Shown: positions 16,471 to 25,380 of the stretch, one piece after another | How the letters are laid out: each line of letters begins with the position of its first letter | Numbering within the stretch: the stretch's first letter is position 1 | NCBI RefSeq assembly: GCF_020618475.1 | Contig: NZ_CP085339.1 | Location: 186,001 to 250,000, forward strand | Source: Haladaptatus halobius | GTDB lineage: Archaea > Halobacteriota > Halobacteria > Halobacteriales > Haladaptataceae | Direction: 5' to 3' | Length of the DNA: 64,000 nucleotides | The notes under the pieces: generated by a model | Told to the model about the DNA's origin: nothing | The model's database searches: none | Seen by the model: only the letters and a program-made list of their open reading frames with translations | Translations under genes and position numbers: made by a program

Positions 16471-17650
16471 TCTGATCTGACGCCAGTTGTTCGATTATTT
16501 CTGCTGAATATCCGAATTCAGTGAGAATCGCGACCGTGTTTTCTCCTAGTCGAGGAGGATCTCTAGTCTTCCTCCGTTGAAATCCAGTGCTTTGTGCCGG
16601 AAATCGAGGTACTCGAATCGTTGTTTCGTTCCCTTCTACGGCATTGATCTCTGTCAGTGCATCAGTCATGTTCAAATGAGGATCGTCAACAACATCCTGG
16701 AGGTTCTGCACTGGTGCCACAGGGACGTTCACATCACGGAGTCGAGAAACAATCTCCTCTCGGTCGAACTGTTGAAATTCGTCCTGAAGCAATGCTACTA
16801 GCTCATCGTTATTTTGCCGTCGAGCCTTGATCGAAGCAAATCGTTCATCTTCATCGAATGGAAGGTCGAGTTCCATACAGAGCCATTTCCACTGGCGTTC
16901 TGACGACGGTCCCACGAAAATCCATTTCTCATCCTTGGTTTGGAAAACGTCGTACGGAGACCAATTCGGGTGCCCTGCACCGAGAGAATCCGGGATATCA
17001 TCATAGGCTTGCGTATATGCTAACCAATAGCCCATCAGCGCAACCGAACTTTCAAAAAGGGGAACCGTAATGAGTTGTCCGGAGGTTGTTGTATCTCGCT
17101 GTCGAAGTGCACCAAGGATAGAGATTACGCCATACAGCGATGCAGCCATATCAGCAATGCTTGTCCCGGCGCGGACGGGCGGCTCCCCGGGATTGCCTGT
17201 TGTACTCATTAAGCCACTCAGCGCCTCTGCAATTGGGTCAAGTGCTGGGTAGTCCTCATACGGTCCCGGATTAAACCCCTTAATCGAACAATAAATCAAC
17301 TGTTCATTGTGTTCTTTCAAATCGGCATATCCAATGTTAAGTCGATCAGTCGTGCCCGGTCCGAAATTTTCGACGATAACATCTGCCTTCTTAACAAGAT
17401 CAATAAAAACGGCACGTCCGCGATCGGCCTTCAGATTCAGCGTTAGACTCTTTTTATCGCGGTTGACGTAGTTGAACGAGCTATTTCCAGTTGGACTTGA
17501 GTCACGAACAGCGTCGCCTCCATTTGGATTTTCGATTTTGATTACTTCTGCACCAAGATCAGCGAGCGTCAGTGTACAGAAGGGACCTGCAATAATATGG
17601 CCTAGCTCAAGCACGGTGATATCAGCAAGTGGCAACTTCTCGGTTGTCAT
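16463..17650 (-). CDS. Class III (CaiB/BaiF) CoA-transferase
   Basis: A 395-residue CoA-transferase. The N-terminus MTTEKLPLADITVLELGHII with AGPFCTLTLADLGAEVIKIE is diagnostic, and the catalytic aspartate is Asp167 in GTSIADMAASLYG. These enzymes move CoA between carboxylic acids in the cytosol. ATG 17650 overlaps the TGA of the ABC ATPase gene (ATGA), so it is the last gene of the importer operon and its substrate is probably the imported acid. The 3' end overlaps the convergent LeuA-like gene by 8 bp. Confidence 0.9.
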   Translation of the reverse strand: MTTEKLPLADITVLELGHIIAGPFCTLTLADLGAEVIKIENPNGGDAVRDSSPTGNSSFNYVNRDKKSLTLNLKADRGRAVFIDLVKKADVIVENFGPGTTDRLNIGYADLKEHNEQLIYCSIKGFNPGPYEDYPALDPIAEALSGLMSTTGNPGEPPVRAGTSIADMAASLYGVISILGALRQRDTTTSGQLITVPLFESSVALMGYWLAYTQAYDDIPDSLGAGHPNWSPYDVFQTKDEKWIFVGPSSERQWKWLCMELDLPFDEDERFASIKARRQNNDELVALLQDEFQQFDREEIVSRLRDVNVPVAPVQNLQDVVDDPHLNMTDALTEINAVEGNETTIRVPRFPAQSTGFQRRKTRDPPRLGENTVAILTEFGYSAEIIEQLASDQII

Positions 17651-18789
17651 TGTTCTGACCCCCATTGTGCTTGCGATTGATTTTCAGTAAGCTCTTCACC
17701 AAACAACTGCGTTCTTCCGTCAGCATCAAAGAAATACAGATGATCTGTTTCGAATGACGCTGTAATCGACTCGCCCGGTGAGAGATCATCAGCGGCATCA
17801 GAGACAATATCTAATCGTGTCTCATCGAGTGTTCGAGCATGAACCACCGATTCCGTTCCAAGCGGCTCGACAACCTCAACTGTCGCCTCAACTGAGTGGT
17901 CACCAGCTCCAAGCGAGAGATACTGTGGTCTTATTCCGAGCTTGATAACGTCACCACTGGACGCGGAAAGATCCTGGTTTGGTAATGGAATTTCTAGTCT
18001 ATGACCAGTGACCGTGGGTGTTTCATCGATAATTTCTACCTGGCATTCAAGAATATTCGTCGACGGCGTCCCGATAAATCGAGCAACATATTCGGACTTC
18101 GGATAATCAAATAGGGTTTTCGGTGGATCGAACTGCTCAAGGGAACCATCATTCAGTAAGACGACGTTATCGCTCATCGTCATCGCTTCCGTTTGATCGT
18201 GCGTGACATAGACAACAGTCGTATCGAGTTCTTGGTGGAGCCTTTGAACTTCGACTCGCAACTCTGCCTTTAGTTTGGCATCAAGATCGCTCATCGGTTC
18301 GTCCAAGAGAAGTACGTCGGGGTTCTGGACGAAGGCACTTCCAAGGGCGACACGCTGCTGTTGACCACCAGAGAGCTCAGCTGGCTTTTTATCAAGTTGA
18401 TCTGTGATTTGCAACGTCCGGGCGGCCTCTTCGATTGACTCGTTGCGGTCGGCTTGTGAAACTCCTGCGATTTTTAATCCATAGCCGATATTCTCACGGA
18501 CACTCATATGTGGGTAGAGCGCGATACTTTGGAAAACCATCGCAATATTCCGCTCCTGTGGCCTGAGATGGGTTACTTCTTCATCACCGAAGTGAATGTG
18601 TCCACTTGTTGGTGTCTCTAACCCTGCAAGCATTCGGAGTGTCGTCGTCTTCCCACACCCAGAGGGCCCAACGATAGTCGTAAAGGATCCTCCCGGGATG
18701 TCGAGGGATAGGTTGTCGATTGCTTCGAACTCTTTGCCACCTGATTTGAACACTTTGCGTACATCTGTAAGGTGAATTGATTTTGCCAT
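17647..18789 (-). CDS. ABC transporter ATPase, UgpC/MalK type
   Basis: A 380-residue ATPase energising the importer. Walker A GPSGCGKTT is at residues 41-49, the signature LSGGQQQR at 139-146 and Walker B VLLLDEP at 159-165, with a THDQTEAMTMSD switch region. A C-terminal TOBE/OB extension of about 140 residues marks the CUT1 (sugar and polyol) class. The ATG follows the permease stop by one base (TAAC ATG). Upstream GTG/ATG codons at 18807 would overlap the permease and are not chosen. Confidence 0.92.
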   Translation of the reverse strand: MAKSIHLTDVRKVFKSGGKEFEAIDNLSLDIPGGSFTTIVGPSGCGKTTTLRMLAGLETPTSGHIHFGDEEVTHLRPQERNIAMVFQSIALYPHMSVRENIGYGLKIAGVSQADRNESIEEAARTLQITDQLDKKPAELSGGQQQRVALGSAFVQNPDVLLLDEPMSDLDAKLKAELRVEVQRLHQELDTTVVYVTHDQTEAMTMSDNVVLLNDGSLEQFDPPKTLFDYPKSEYVARFIGTPSTNILECQVEIIDETPTVTGHRLEIPLPNQDLSASSGDVIKLGIRPQYLSLGAGDHSVEATVEVVEPLGTESVVHARTLDETRLDIVSDAADDLSPGESITASFETDHLYFFDADGRTQLFGEELTENQSQAQWGSEQ

Positions 18790-18790
18790 G

Positions 18791-19663
18791 TTACTCAAGA
18801 CCTCCAACGCTGAATCCCTGGAGCAGGTAATTTTGAAGGAACAATGCTATCAGGAAGGGTGGAATGCACATTAGAAACGAGACAGCCATCGTCTCGCTCC
18901 AGCCGACAGATACCCGATCAAGGAACAAACTCGCTCCAACCGTAATCGTATACATATTGTCGCTACTCATCACGACTCGAGCCATTGTGAAGTCATTCCA
19001 CGCGACTGCGAACGAAAAAATCGCAGCTGAAATGTAGCCTGGCCGAGCCACCGGCAAGACAACATCTCGAACCGTACGCCACCGGCTTGCTCCCCGAACC
19101 CATGCCGACTCTTCGAGCGAAATCGGAATGGTCTGGAAGTACTGCCACATCAACCAAATCGCGAAGGGCGTTGAAATCGCCGTCAGCGAGAGTGTGAGTG
19201 CGAAATAGCTATTCAACAGCCCTGCCGTGTAGAACAGCACGTATAGCGGGATAGCGAGTACGATCGGGCTGAACATATACGAGAAAAGAACCGCACGTGC
19301 AGTGAGGCTCTTACCACGGAAATCAAACCGAGTAAGCCCGTATCCGGCTGCAACAGCAATACTCGTCGAAAGGACCGTTGAACTTCCAGTGACGATGATA
19401 CTGTTCGTCATATACCGAATCGTCTTTGTCGTGGTTAGTAGCTCGTTGAAGTTCTGGAATGACAGTGTCCGTGGAATTAAATTCACTTGTCCTCCAGAGA
19501 ACACCACTTCTGGTGGCTGAAACGCTAATAAGAGCATGATATATACCGGAATCATGACGAAGATAGAAACGAGAACCGCCGTAGTATAGACCCCGAATCG
19601 CTTGAACTGTTGTTGTGTCTTTTGAGAAACGAAGGTTCCCGCGCCTCTTGAGCTGGTAGCCAT
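18791..19663 (-). CDS. ABC transporter permease, MalG/UgpE type
   Basis: A 290-residue inner-membrane subunit with six predicted helices. The cytoplasmic EAA loop reads EESAWVRGASRWRTVRDVVL and contacts the ATPase. The N-terminal 25 residues are cytosolic and polar. Its ATG shares one base with the TAA of the upstream permease (TAATG at 19661-19665). Partner of the 19663-20571 permease. Confidence 0.9.
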   Translation of the reverse strand: MATSSRGAGTFVSQKTQQQFKRFGVYTTAVLVSIFVMIPVYIMLLLAFQPPEVVFSGGQVNLIPRTLSFQNFNELLTTTKTIRYMTNSIIVTGSSTVLSTSIAVAAGYGLTRFDFRGKSLTARAVLFSYMFSPIVLAIPLYVLFYTAGLLNSYFALTLSLTAISTPFAIWLMWQYFQTIPISLEESAWVRGASRWRTVRDVVLPVARPGYISAAIFSFAVAWNDFTMARVVMSSDNMYTITVGASLFLDRVSVGWSETMAVSFLMCIPPFLIALFLQNYLLQGFSVGGLE

Positions 19664-20571
19664 TATGTACCCACCTCCTCACTCGGATTGAATACCCGAA
19701 AGTACACAGTTGCGACAACCGCGAGAAGGAAGAACATTATACCAGCCAGTGCTGTTGCACCACCGAAGTTTACTTCGTTGAAAGCGAGCTGGTAAACTCG
19801 GATCGGTAGAGTTGTTGTCGCTTTCAGTGGCCCTCCATTTGTTGAGAGCCAAATAATATCGAACTTGTTGAACATCCAAATCCCACGGACGAGAAGAATA
19901 ATGAAAATCGCACCTCTCAGATGCGGGAAAGTGATATCACGAAATGCTTGCCACGTAGTGGCACCTTCAACCCGTGCTCGTTCGTACAAGTCAGGATCAA
20001 TTGCCTGCAGGCGGGCGAGAAGAATGAAAAATGAGAACGAGCCAAATTTCCAGACACTCGTTACAACAACACCTGCCATCGCCCACTTGAGAGACGAGAA
20101 AAATCCAATCGGTTCTGCGATGAGACCGGCATCGACGAGAAACTGGTTGAGGATCCCGACATTCGGATCTAAGATAAATTTCCATAGGAAGATCACTACT
20201 AACGTTGGAATCAAATATGGAAATATCATCATCGTGCGTAGTACACTTCGGCCTTTTATTCGCTGATTTACAACAAGTGCTAGCCCAAGTCCGACTAAGA
20301 GACTAAGAATTGTTGTGGAGAGGGCATAGACAACACTATTCCAAAGAAATGTCCAAAAATCAGGACTCGATAGTAATTCAGTATAGTTAGCGAGTCCAAC
20401 AAACGTTGCCTCCTGTGTGGGATTGGAAAAGAGACTCATATTGAGTGCGTAGAGAATCGGAAGCACCCAAATAACAGTAAAGAATATCACAAGTGGTAGA
20501 AAACAAACTAACAGTAAAAACCGACGTCCATTGAATAACTGTTGAGGCCGAGTTCGTGTTTCCATGCTCAT
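19663..20571 (-). CDS. ABC transporter permease, MalF/UgpA type
   Basis: A 302-residue permease with six helices. The EAA loop is ERARVEGATTWQAFRDITFP, and a first-helix motif LLVCFLPLVIFFTVIWVLPI is followed by LYALNMSLFSNP, typical of UgpA-like subunits. ATG 20571 overlaps the TGA of the binding-protein gene (ATGA), fixing the start; the longer frame to 20607 lies inside that gene. Confidence 0.9.
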   Translation of the reverse strand: MSMETRTRPQQLFNGRRFLLLVCFLPLVIFFTVIWVLPILYALNMSLFSNPTQEATFVGLANYTELLSSPDFWTFLWNSVVYALSTTILSLLVGLGLALVVNQRIKGRSVLRTMMIFPYLIPTLVVIFLWKFILDPNVGILNQFLVDAGLIAEPIGFFSSLKWAMAGVVVTSVWKFGSFSFFILLARLQAIDPDLYERARVEGATTWQAFRDITFPHLRGAIFIILLVRGIWMFNKFDIIWLSTNGGPLKATTTLPIRVYQLAFNEVNFGGATALAGIMFFLLAVVATVYFRVFNPSEEVGT

Positions 20572-21887
20572 TGATTCTTCAACCCTTGTAGCTTCTTTGC
20601 AACCCAATCCACCGTCTGTTCGGGAGACTTTCCACCAACAAGAAGTTGATCAGCCGATTGTCCGAACAACTGTTGACCGTATGCGTCAGCTGCAACGATA
20701 TTTGGTGCGCCATCTTTTCCAGTCGCTAGGATTGTCGAGAATGAGTCCCAATTCTCTTTCACGAGCTTCATTACTGCCGGATGTTTCTGAATTGTCTTGT
20801 TTTGCTTGACTGCCTTGCTATTTAACCCATCTCGAGTAGGAGGGAACTGGAACAGTGGTGCCGAGAGGACAAAATCCATGAACTTATCCGACTTTGAGAA
20901 AAAGTCGACAAAGGCTTTTGCGCCCTCCGTAGCATTTCCATCATTCCGAACAACGTGCCCTTCCATATATGCCCACCACTTGTTCTGCTTTTTACCCTGT
21001 GGCAGCGGGAATGGTGATGGAGATAGCTTCTCTATTAAATCTGGACGGTTTTCAGCAATAGTTAAGATTGGTAGGCCGCCAACGCTTGCAATTGCTGCTG
21101 CATTTTCTTGCTGTAGTGCCTCAATTGCATCTCCCCACTCCCATCCGCTACCATTCGGTGAATATTGACTCATCGTTTTCAGCCACCGGTAAGTTTCGAC
21201 TGCCTTCTGCCGGTTAGCACCGTCGTCAATGGTGATCTGGATGTTATCGGATGGACCGCTATAGATCTCTACATCATTTTGCCACAGATATTGTGTGATT
21301 TGCGTGTCCGCGTTGTTTGTCTGTCCAGATTGAACTACAAACCCTTCGATGTTATTCGATTGAGAAACCTGTTTCGCCTTTTTCTCCCATTTAGACCAGG
21401 TTTCGGGATTCGAACTGTAGAGATCGTTCCGGTACCAAAACATCAAAGGCTCGACCATTGTCGGTGCAAAGTACGATTTTCCATCCACGTTTACTGGATC
21501 TGGAAGCCCATTATCCTGGACAGCATTCGAAATTGGTGCTAAATCTCCGTTGCGTTGATATCGGTATGCATCGGCAGAAGTATCAAAAATAAGATCTGGC
21601 GGGTTGCCGGCAGCCACCATTTTTTGTAATTGTTGATCTGTTGATGTCCCCTTTGATGTGTATGTAACGTTCACCTTGTAGTCATGGTTCTTCTCAAACT
21701 CACCAATGATTTCGTTGATGATTTGTTTTGAATCGCCTCGGTCACTAAGATAAGAAATCGTTTTTCCCTTTCCATCACTGTCGTTACCATTTCCTGACAG
21801 AATGCTTGAACACCCTGCGAATCCAATAGCACTTCCAGCAGTGGTCAGTTGGAGAAATCCCCGTCTACCAATGTGTCTGTCTGCCAT
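20568..21887 (-). CDS. ABC transporter substrate-binding lipoprotein, family 1
   Basis: A 439-residue extracellular solute-binding protein. The N-terminus has a Tat motif RRGFLQL and a lipobox ending GFAGC, so it is exported folded and lipid-anchored. The mature protein has the family-1 pattern: DRGDSKQIINEIIGEFEKNH, AAGNPPDLIFDTS, and aromatic residues for ligand contact. First gene of the importer operon. The CUT1 class normally binds sugars or glycerol-phosphate compounds, but the linked CoA-transferase suggests a different ligand; it cannot be decided from sequence. Confidence 0.9.
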   Translation of the reverse strand: MADRHIGRRGFLQLTTAGSAIGFAGCSSILSGNGNDSDGKGKTISYLSDRGDSKQIINEIIGEFEKNHDYKVNVTYTSKGTSTDQQLQKMVAAGNPPDLIFDTSADAYRYQRNGDLAPISNAVQDNGLPDPVNVDGKSYFAPTMVEPLMFWYRNDLYSSNPETWSKWEKKAKQVSQSNNIEGFVVQSGQTNNADTQITQYLWQNDVEIYSGPSDNIQITIDDGANRQKAVETYRWLKTMSQYSPNGSGWEWGDAIEALQQENAAAIASVGGLPILTIAENRPDLIEKLSPSPFPLPQGKKQNKWWAYMEGHVVRNDGNATEGAKAFVDFFSKSDKFMDFVLSAPLFQFPPTRDGLNSKAVKQNKTIQKHPAVMKLVKENWDSFSTILATGKDGAPNIVAADAYGQQLFGQSADQLLVGGKSPEQTVDWVAKKLQGLKNQ

Positions 21888-21943
21888 GAGCTATACTAAC
21901 ATATGTGAAGAGAGTCTACTTTTTCCCTACACACGTAGGGGCT

Positions 21944-22609
21944 TTAAGTACTATTCTCAAGTATGAACTTTCGCTCTGCTGGAGCAGTAGCAGACTGGGT
22001 CTTCTGTTCGAGCGCATCGATTAACAGCTTTTTTTCTGCTTTTCGGAGATGCTCCAGGAACGTAGAATGAGCAATATCAAGTTCTGAAGCTAAATCCTGT
22101 GCTTCGACTTTTCGAGGCCAATCAAAATATCCTGACGCCAAAGCAAGTTCGATGACTTCAGCTTGTCTAGAAGAAAGCAGTTGTAACTGAGATTCAAATG
22201 GAGATAATTTCCCAAGACTTACTGAGCCAATTCCAGAGAGTTCCGCAATTATCCTTTTCAAATCTTCACGGCGAAATACGACGATATCAAAGATCCGCTG
22301 ACTACCATTAACTTTATCCATTCCATCTAGCATCCCATGATTCTGGCGAATGATTGGAAGAGCTCCACACGACTTTTTCGTTACAAGTAACCGATTTTCA
22401 TCAAGTGTTTCGACCGATTGAACCTGCTCTGATGCCATTAGCTTATCCCGAAGTAATTCTCGCTTCTCACCGGCTTCAATTACGAAAGTAATGAAGTAGT
22501 CATCTCGAACTTCTTCTTGTGTAACATTAAATGGATGATTGCTTAGCGACGTGATTTCGCTTAAAATGCAATCCTTCTGCAAATTGAAATAGATCTTTGC
22601 TCTAAACAT
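21944..22609 (-). CDS. Bat-type HTH regulator of the importer operon
   Basis: A 221-residue protein whose C-terminal third is an HTH_10 domain: LSSRQAEVIELALASGYFDW, RKVEAQDLASELDIAHSTFL and EHLRKAEKKL. It lies 56 bp upstream of the binding-protein gene on the same strand, so it is its likely activator. The ATG at 22609 (MFRAKIYF) is preferred to 22621. The N-terminal domain is a divergent sensor with no obvious ligand site. Confidence 0.85.
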   Translation of the reverse strand: MFRAKIYFNLQKDCILSEITSLSNHPFNVTQEEVRDDYFITFVIEAGEKRELLRDKLMASEQVQSVETLDENRLLVTKKSCGALPIIRQNHGMLDGMDKVNGSQRIFDIVVFRREDLKRIIAELSGIGSVSLGKLSPFESQLQLLSSRQAEVIELALASGYFDWPRKVEAQDLASELDIAHSTFLEHLRKAEKKLLIDALEQKTQSATAPAERKFILENST

Positions 22610-22934
22610 GCTCTGTGTCAATCACAGTTACGAACTCCAGCAAAATAGCTCTATTTTCCATAATTCTGTGATGTTGATACTTGATTAATAGCGCTCGTTT
22701 CAGTGGTTCTCGAATTGCTGCCATTTGCGTATGCAACGGTGATTTTATTCTTGTTCTCACTCTCGTTCTCACCAGTGCAAAAACTGTGTATTCCCAAACT
22801 GATTCTATGATTTTCTTGCAAAAACCCTCGCGTAAACCGACTTATTTATCATACTGTAGGTGACGTGGATGTATCTTGACCTATTACTCTCTTCTTGATA
22901 CAAACAAACTATATGAACGACTTTCTGTCAATAA

Positions 22935-23160
22935 AGGATGTCACTCTGCCAGCGAACTGACCCAATTAACTGGGCGACGATATCCAGATCTACATATCCA
23001 AAACTGATCCCGATAACAAGTGTCTGGAAAAGCAAGCATCATCACGGATGTCCTGCAAGACCACCTCGAAGTCGAGACCGGGCGTGATCGGGACTCCTAC
23101 AGCTACCGCATCGAAACAGAAGACACGAAATTGATGCCTAGATCCGGCACCGCGACTTGG
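22935..23160 (+). pseudogene. Possible winged-helix gene remnant
   Basis: This stretch of the 590-bp gap contains a short in-frame piece ASELTQLTGRRYPDLHIQN and, in another frame, ITDVLQDHLEVETGRDRDSY, acidic and haloarchaeal in style. The two could be pieces of a decayed HTH gene that once preceded the nucleotidyltransferase at 23203. The rest of 22622-23202 shows nothing else. Confidence 0.25.
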
Positions 23161-23202
23161 CACCCGTATCTAGCAACTAATCATCGATACGCCCATTGAA
23201 AT

Positions 23203-23526
23203 GAGCATTTCCGAACGCATACCAACGTGGCCGCAAATCCGAGATGCACTCGAAATTAACGAAGTTTGCCTTCTCGTGCATGGCTCACAGGAAGTTTTGT
23301 GAACCCGACTAAGGAAGTCATCCAAGAGAGCGATGTCGATGTTGTCCTCGCATTCGGAATCTACGAGGCTACAAACGAATTCGACTATGACGGACGCTAT
23401 CCGGAGACGATTGCGGTCGGTGGCATCACTCGAGAGTTAGATCTCATCATCGGTGGTCCTGAGAGCGATTACGATGATCGTGAAAGCGAATTGCTCTATG
23501 CACGTCCCAACGAGGAATACGAATGA
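23203..23526 (+). pseudogene. Minimal nucleotidyltransferase-like protein, frameshifted
   Basis: MSISERIPTWPQIRDALEIN leads to VCLLVHGSQ, the GS of the nucleotidyltransferase motif. After a frameshift near 23296 it resumes VIQESDVDVVLAFGIYE, the DxD motif, and then ETIAVGGITRELDLIIGGP to a stop. GSx(n)DxD marks the minimal nucleotidyltransferase family often found as MNT antitoxins with HEPN toxins. No HEPN partner is visible. Its C-terminal half recurs fused to SprT at 7310-7410. Confidence 0.65.
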
Positions 23527-23531
23527 CTGCT

Positions 23532-23602
23532 ATTCTGACCGAATCCATATCACCCGACGCGCCTCTGATTTCTTGTTGCGAATCTCTCCCCCTCTCCTTA
23601 CG
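23532..23602 (-). pseudogene. Remnant of HTH gene, cassette family B
   Basis: Minus-strand reading gives GEIRNKKSEARRVIWIR, the last part of the family-B HTH (intact at 53217). It directly abuts the end of the nucleotidyltransferase remnant, mirroring 7495/7544 where a nucleotidyltransferase tail also abuts a family-B remnant. The two arrangements are probably copies of one block. Confidence 0.6.
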
Positions 23603-23630
23603 CTCTCTTATTACCAGTCATAGATCCTGG

Positions 23631-24119
23631 TTATTTGATATACCGTTGTTGTTCTTCCGGGATTTCATCTTCTAGTTTTTTTACATCCTCCGTTTTCATA
23701 TGAACCGTAAGCACAGGGATTCTGGCATTACAAACGACTTCTTCGGCGATACTCCCCAGGATTCGTTTTTTCTCCCCCGTTCGTCCGTGAGTTCCCATCA
23801 CGATAAGATCAATATCGTTTTGCAGTACATAGTCGAGGATCACCTCGTACGGGATACCGTGTTGGATCACGGTGATGAGCTCGATCTCGGCGTCGTCCGC
23901 TCGCTGCTCAAGATAGTCAAGAGCGCCCGCTCCTTCTTGTTCGAGGACTTGGATGACTTGTGTTTGTGTTTTATCAGGGAATCGCATGTATGCTCGCAAG
24001 TCGACGACATAGAGAGCATGTATGGTTGCGCCGCTTAGTTTCGCTTGTTGAAAGCATTGTTCTATGGCACTTGCCATCTCGAGACTACCATCAGTCGGGA
24101 GGAGAATATTGTCGTACAT
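23631..24119 (-). CDS. UspA family universal stress protein
   Basis: A 162-residue UspA-fold protein: MYDNILLPTDGS start, an IHALYVVDLRAY strand, and the nucleotide-binding GTHGRTGEKKRILGSIAEEV motif (G-2x-G-9x-GS). Such proteins bind ATP and are stress induced. ATG 24119 is chosen over 24146 because the family starts at MYDN. It is monocistronic and followed by a degraded family-B HTH piece. Confidence 0.92.
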   Translation of the reverse strand: MYDNILLPTDGSLEMASAIEQCFQQAKLSGATIHALYVVDLRAYMRFPDKTQTQVIQVLEQEGAGALDYLEQRADDAEIELITVIQHGIPYEVILDYVLQNDIDLIVMGTHGRTGEKKRILGSIAEEVVCNARIPVLTVHMKTEDVKKLEDEIPEEQQRYIK

Positions 24120-24607
24120 CTGAATACGACTATCATGGTTTGCCATTCATAAAGATATTCGTGAACTACGATTTCGAGTCTGCTTTCAATTTGTCGCTGT
24201 TCTATCAGTACTGGTATGACCGAATGATACCGATTCGATCGCGTCCAATGGTGGTGAGTTGAGTCTCGACAAACATCCTGGATTGAGGAAGGATCGAATA
24301 CCGACGGAAATTTGCGGTAATCAGGGTGGTACCTCAATATTCGCGAGAACACTACGGGAATCTGATCGTCATAGCCGCCACTCCATCCCAGCAGTGTCTG
24401 CAATGGGTCGAATACCGATATTAGCTCATACGGGCATTATCGCGAAATACAACGCCTCTATCCAGCCTTAGATCTGAATTATTAAATTCTTATATATAAC
24501 TATAAATATAATTATGATTTTAAGTATATTTATGCCAATCTGTTCGTCGAATCACGGCCTTCTTTCGTTCTCAAACGAGTTGATACAGGGAGTCATTGTT
24601 AAATGAA
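24120..24607. other. Gene-free stretch with AT-rich promoter-like block
   Basis: No convincing frame was found in about 490 bp. The block 24480-24540 is almost pure A/T with several TATA-like stretches, just upstream of the small zinc-ribbon gene at 24608, for which it is a plausible promoter. Confidence 0.45.
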
Positions 24608-24730
24608 ATGAGCACTGGCCTCACTCAATGTCCTGACTGTGGATGGACCGGTAAGACAACTGATTGCGTGATCGATGAACTCGAACGACAGTGTCCTGTC
24701 TGTCACTACGCATTTCGACGTAATTCGTGA
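24608..24730 (+). CDS. 40-residue zinc-ribbon protein
   Basis: ATG 24608 gives MSTGLTQCPDCGWTGKTTDC, VIDELERQCPVCHYAFRRNS and TGA. Two CPxC knuckles 20 residues apart form a classic zinc ribbon. Such micro-proteins are frequent in haloarchaea and probably bind nucleic acid or protein. It converges on the family-A HTH gene with a 14-bp gap. Confidence 0.65.
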   Translation: MSTGLTQCPDCGWTGKTTDCVIDELERQCPVCHYAFRRNS

Positions 24731-24744
24731 ATCAAGAAAGTGAT

Positions 24745-24990
24745 TCACTCGTTCTCTGGAATCCACCAGATGACCACCCGCGGACTCAACTTTCCCCGCT
24801 CAACCTCTCCATCCTCATGTAACACCTCAAGCCGTCGATGCGCTGACGGCCGCTCCATCTCAACCGTATCTGCCACCCAGCGAGCGGTCACCGCCGGAAA
24901 CTCTGACTCCCTGATCGCGGCGAGAATATCGTCGTCAGTCGTTTCCTTTGCGTACTGCCCCCGAGTATCGCGCTTTCTCTCGTCTGTCAT
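24745..24990 (-). CDS. HTH regulator of the SWIM cassette, family A (intact)
   Basis: An 81-residue single-domain winged helix: MTDERKRDTRGQYAKETTDD, then FPAVTARWVADTVEMERPSA and RVVIWWIPENE at the end. The frame can start at 24990, 24999 or 25017; 24990 matches the acidic start of the family-B gene and lies 35 bp from the first operator. It diverges from a leader and SWIM gene, so it is the likely autoregulator binding the paired palindromes at 25030-25075. Broken copies are at 2000 and 34260. Confidence 0.8.
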   Translation of the reverse strand: MTDERKRDTRGQYAKETTDDDILAAIRESEFPAVTARWVADTVEMERPSAHRRLEVLHEDGEVERGKLSPRVVIWWIPENE

Positions 24991-25024
24991 CGTACCCATC
25001 AGTTCACTATCCACCATCTTAAAT

Positions 25025-25075
25025 CCATACACTACATAGTACGCCGGTGGATTTAATACCATACACTACATAGTG
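25025..25075. promoter_or_regulatory. Paired operators in the divergent HTH-A/SWIM promoter
   Basis: CCATACACTACATAGT occurs at 25025-25040 and 25059-25074, start to start 34 bp. The core is the near-palindrome CACTACATAGTG (25064-25075, with 11 of 12 bases kept at 25030-25041). The second site touches the conserved start of the SWIM leader. The first begins 35 bp upstream of the HTH ATG. The same geometry with another sequence occurs at 53491-53538. A related single site is at 41501. Confidence 0.7.
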
Positions 25076-25079
25076 CTTG

Positions 25080-25155
25080 GTAGGAAAGACGGAGCCATCG
25101 GGCGTGTTGAAACGCGCCGGGTGCTTGCAACACCCGGCACCGGTCTTCCGAAACG
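25080..25155 (+). ncRNA. Structured leader of SWIM genes, copy 1
   Basis: The 5' leader starts TAGGAAAGACGG and ends GGCACCGGTCTTCC. Folding by eye gives an outer stem (AAGAC with GTCTT), a closing stem (GGAGCC with GGCACC, one mismatch), hairpin 1 (GCGT-ACGC) and hairpin 2 (GGGTG-CACCC around CTTGCAA), that is, a three-way junction. The same block occurs at 41520 and, cut short, at 53541. It probably forms the 5' untranslated region of SWIM mRNA and could be a riboregulator. Confidence 0.55.
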
Positions 25156-25167
25156 TGCTAGAAGACC

Positions 25168-25356
25168 ATGAGTACAAACCCGTCCGCAGCCCGTGACGCT
25201 GCCGAGACGGCACAGAAACGCGCACAGGCCGAACAATTTTCCTTCGACGTCGATGCCCCCGGACTCCTCGAAGTGACCAATGAGATCCACGAGACGCCTA
25301 CAGACCACCAGTATACCGTCTCTATCGACAATGTGACAGGTAAAACACCAGATTGA
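25168..25356 (+). pseudogene. SWIM protein, N-terminal half only
   Basis: Starts MSTNPSAARDAAETAQKRAQ, continues QFSFDVDAPGLLEVTNE and HQYTVSIDNVT, and then diverges just before the CxC motif would appear, ending GKTPD. All zinc ligands are lost. It has its own leader and the paired operators upstream, so it may still be transcribed. A SWIM C-terminal piece lies about 480 bp downstream at 25837, suggesting that an insertion split one gene. Confidence 0.8.
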
Positions 25357-25380
25357 TAGCTATTGAGAAATCGGAGCCAA

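Noticed and set aside
25080..25155. Intrinsic terminator in the SWIM leader
   Set aside because: The leader has no T-tract after the hairpins and archaeal termination uses T-runs; the position upstream of an ATG fits a leader better.
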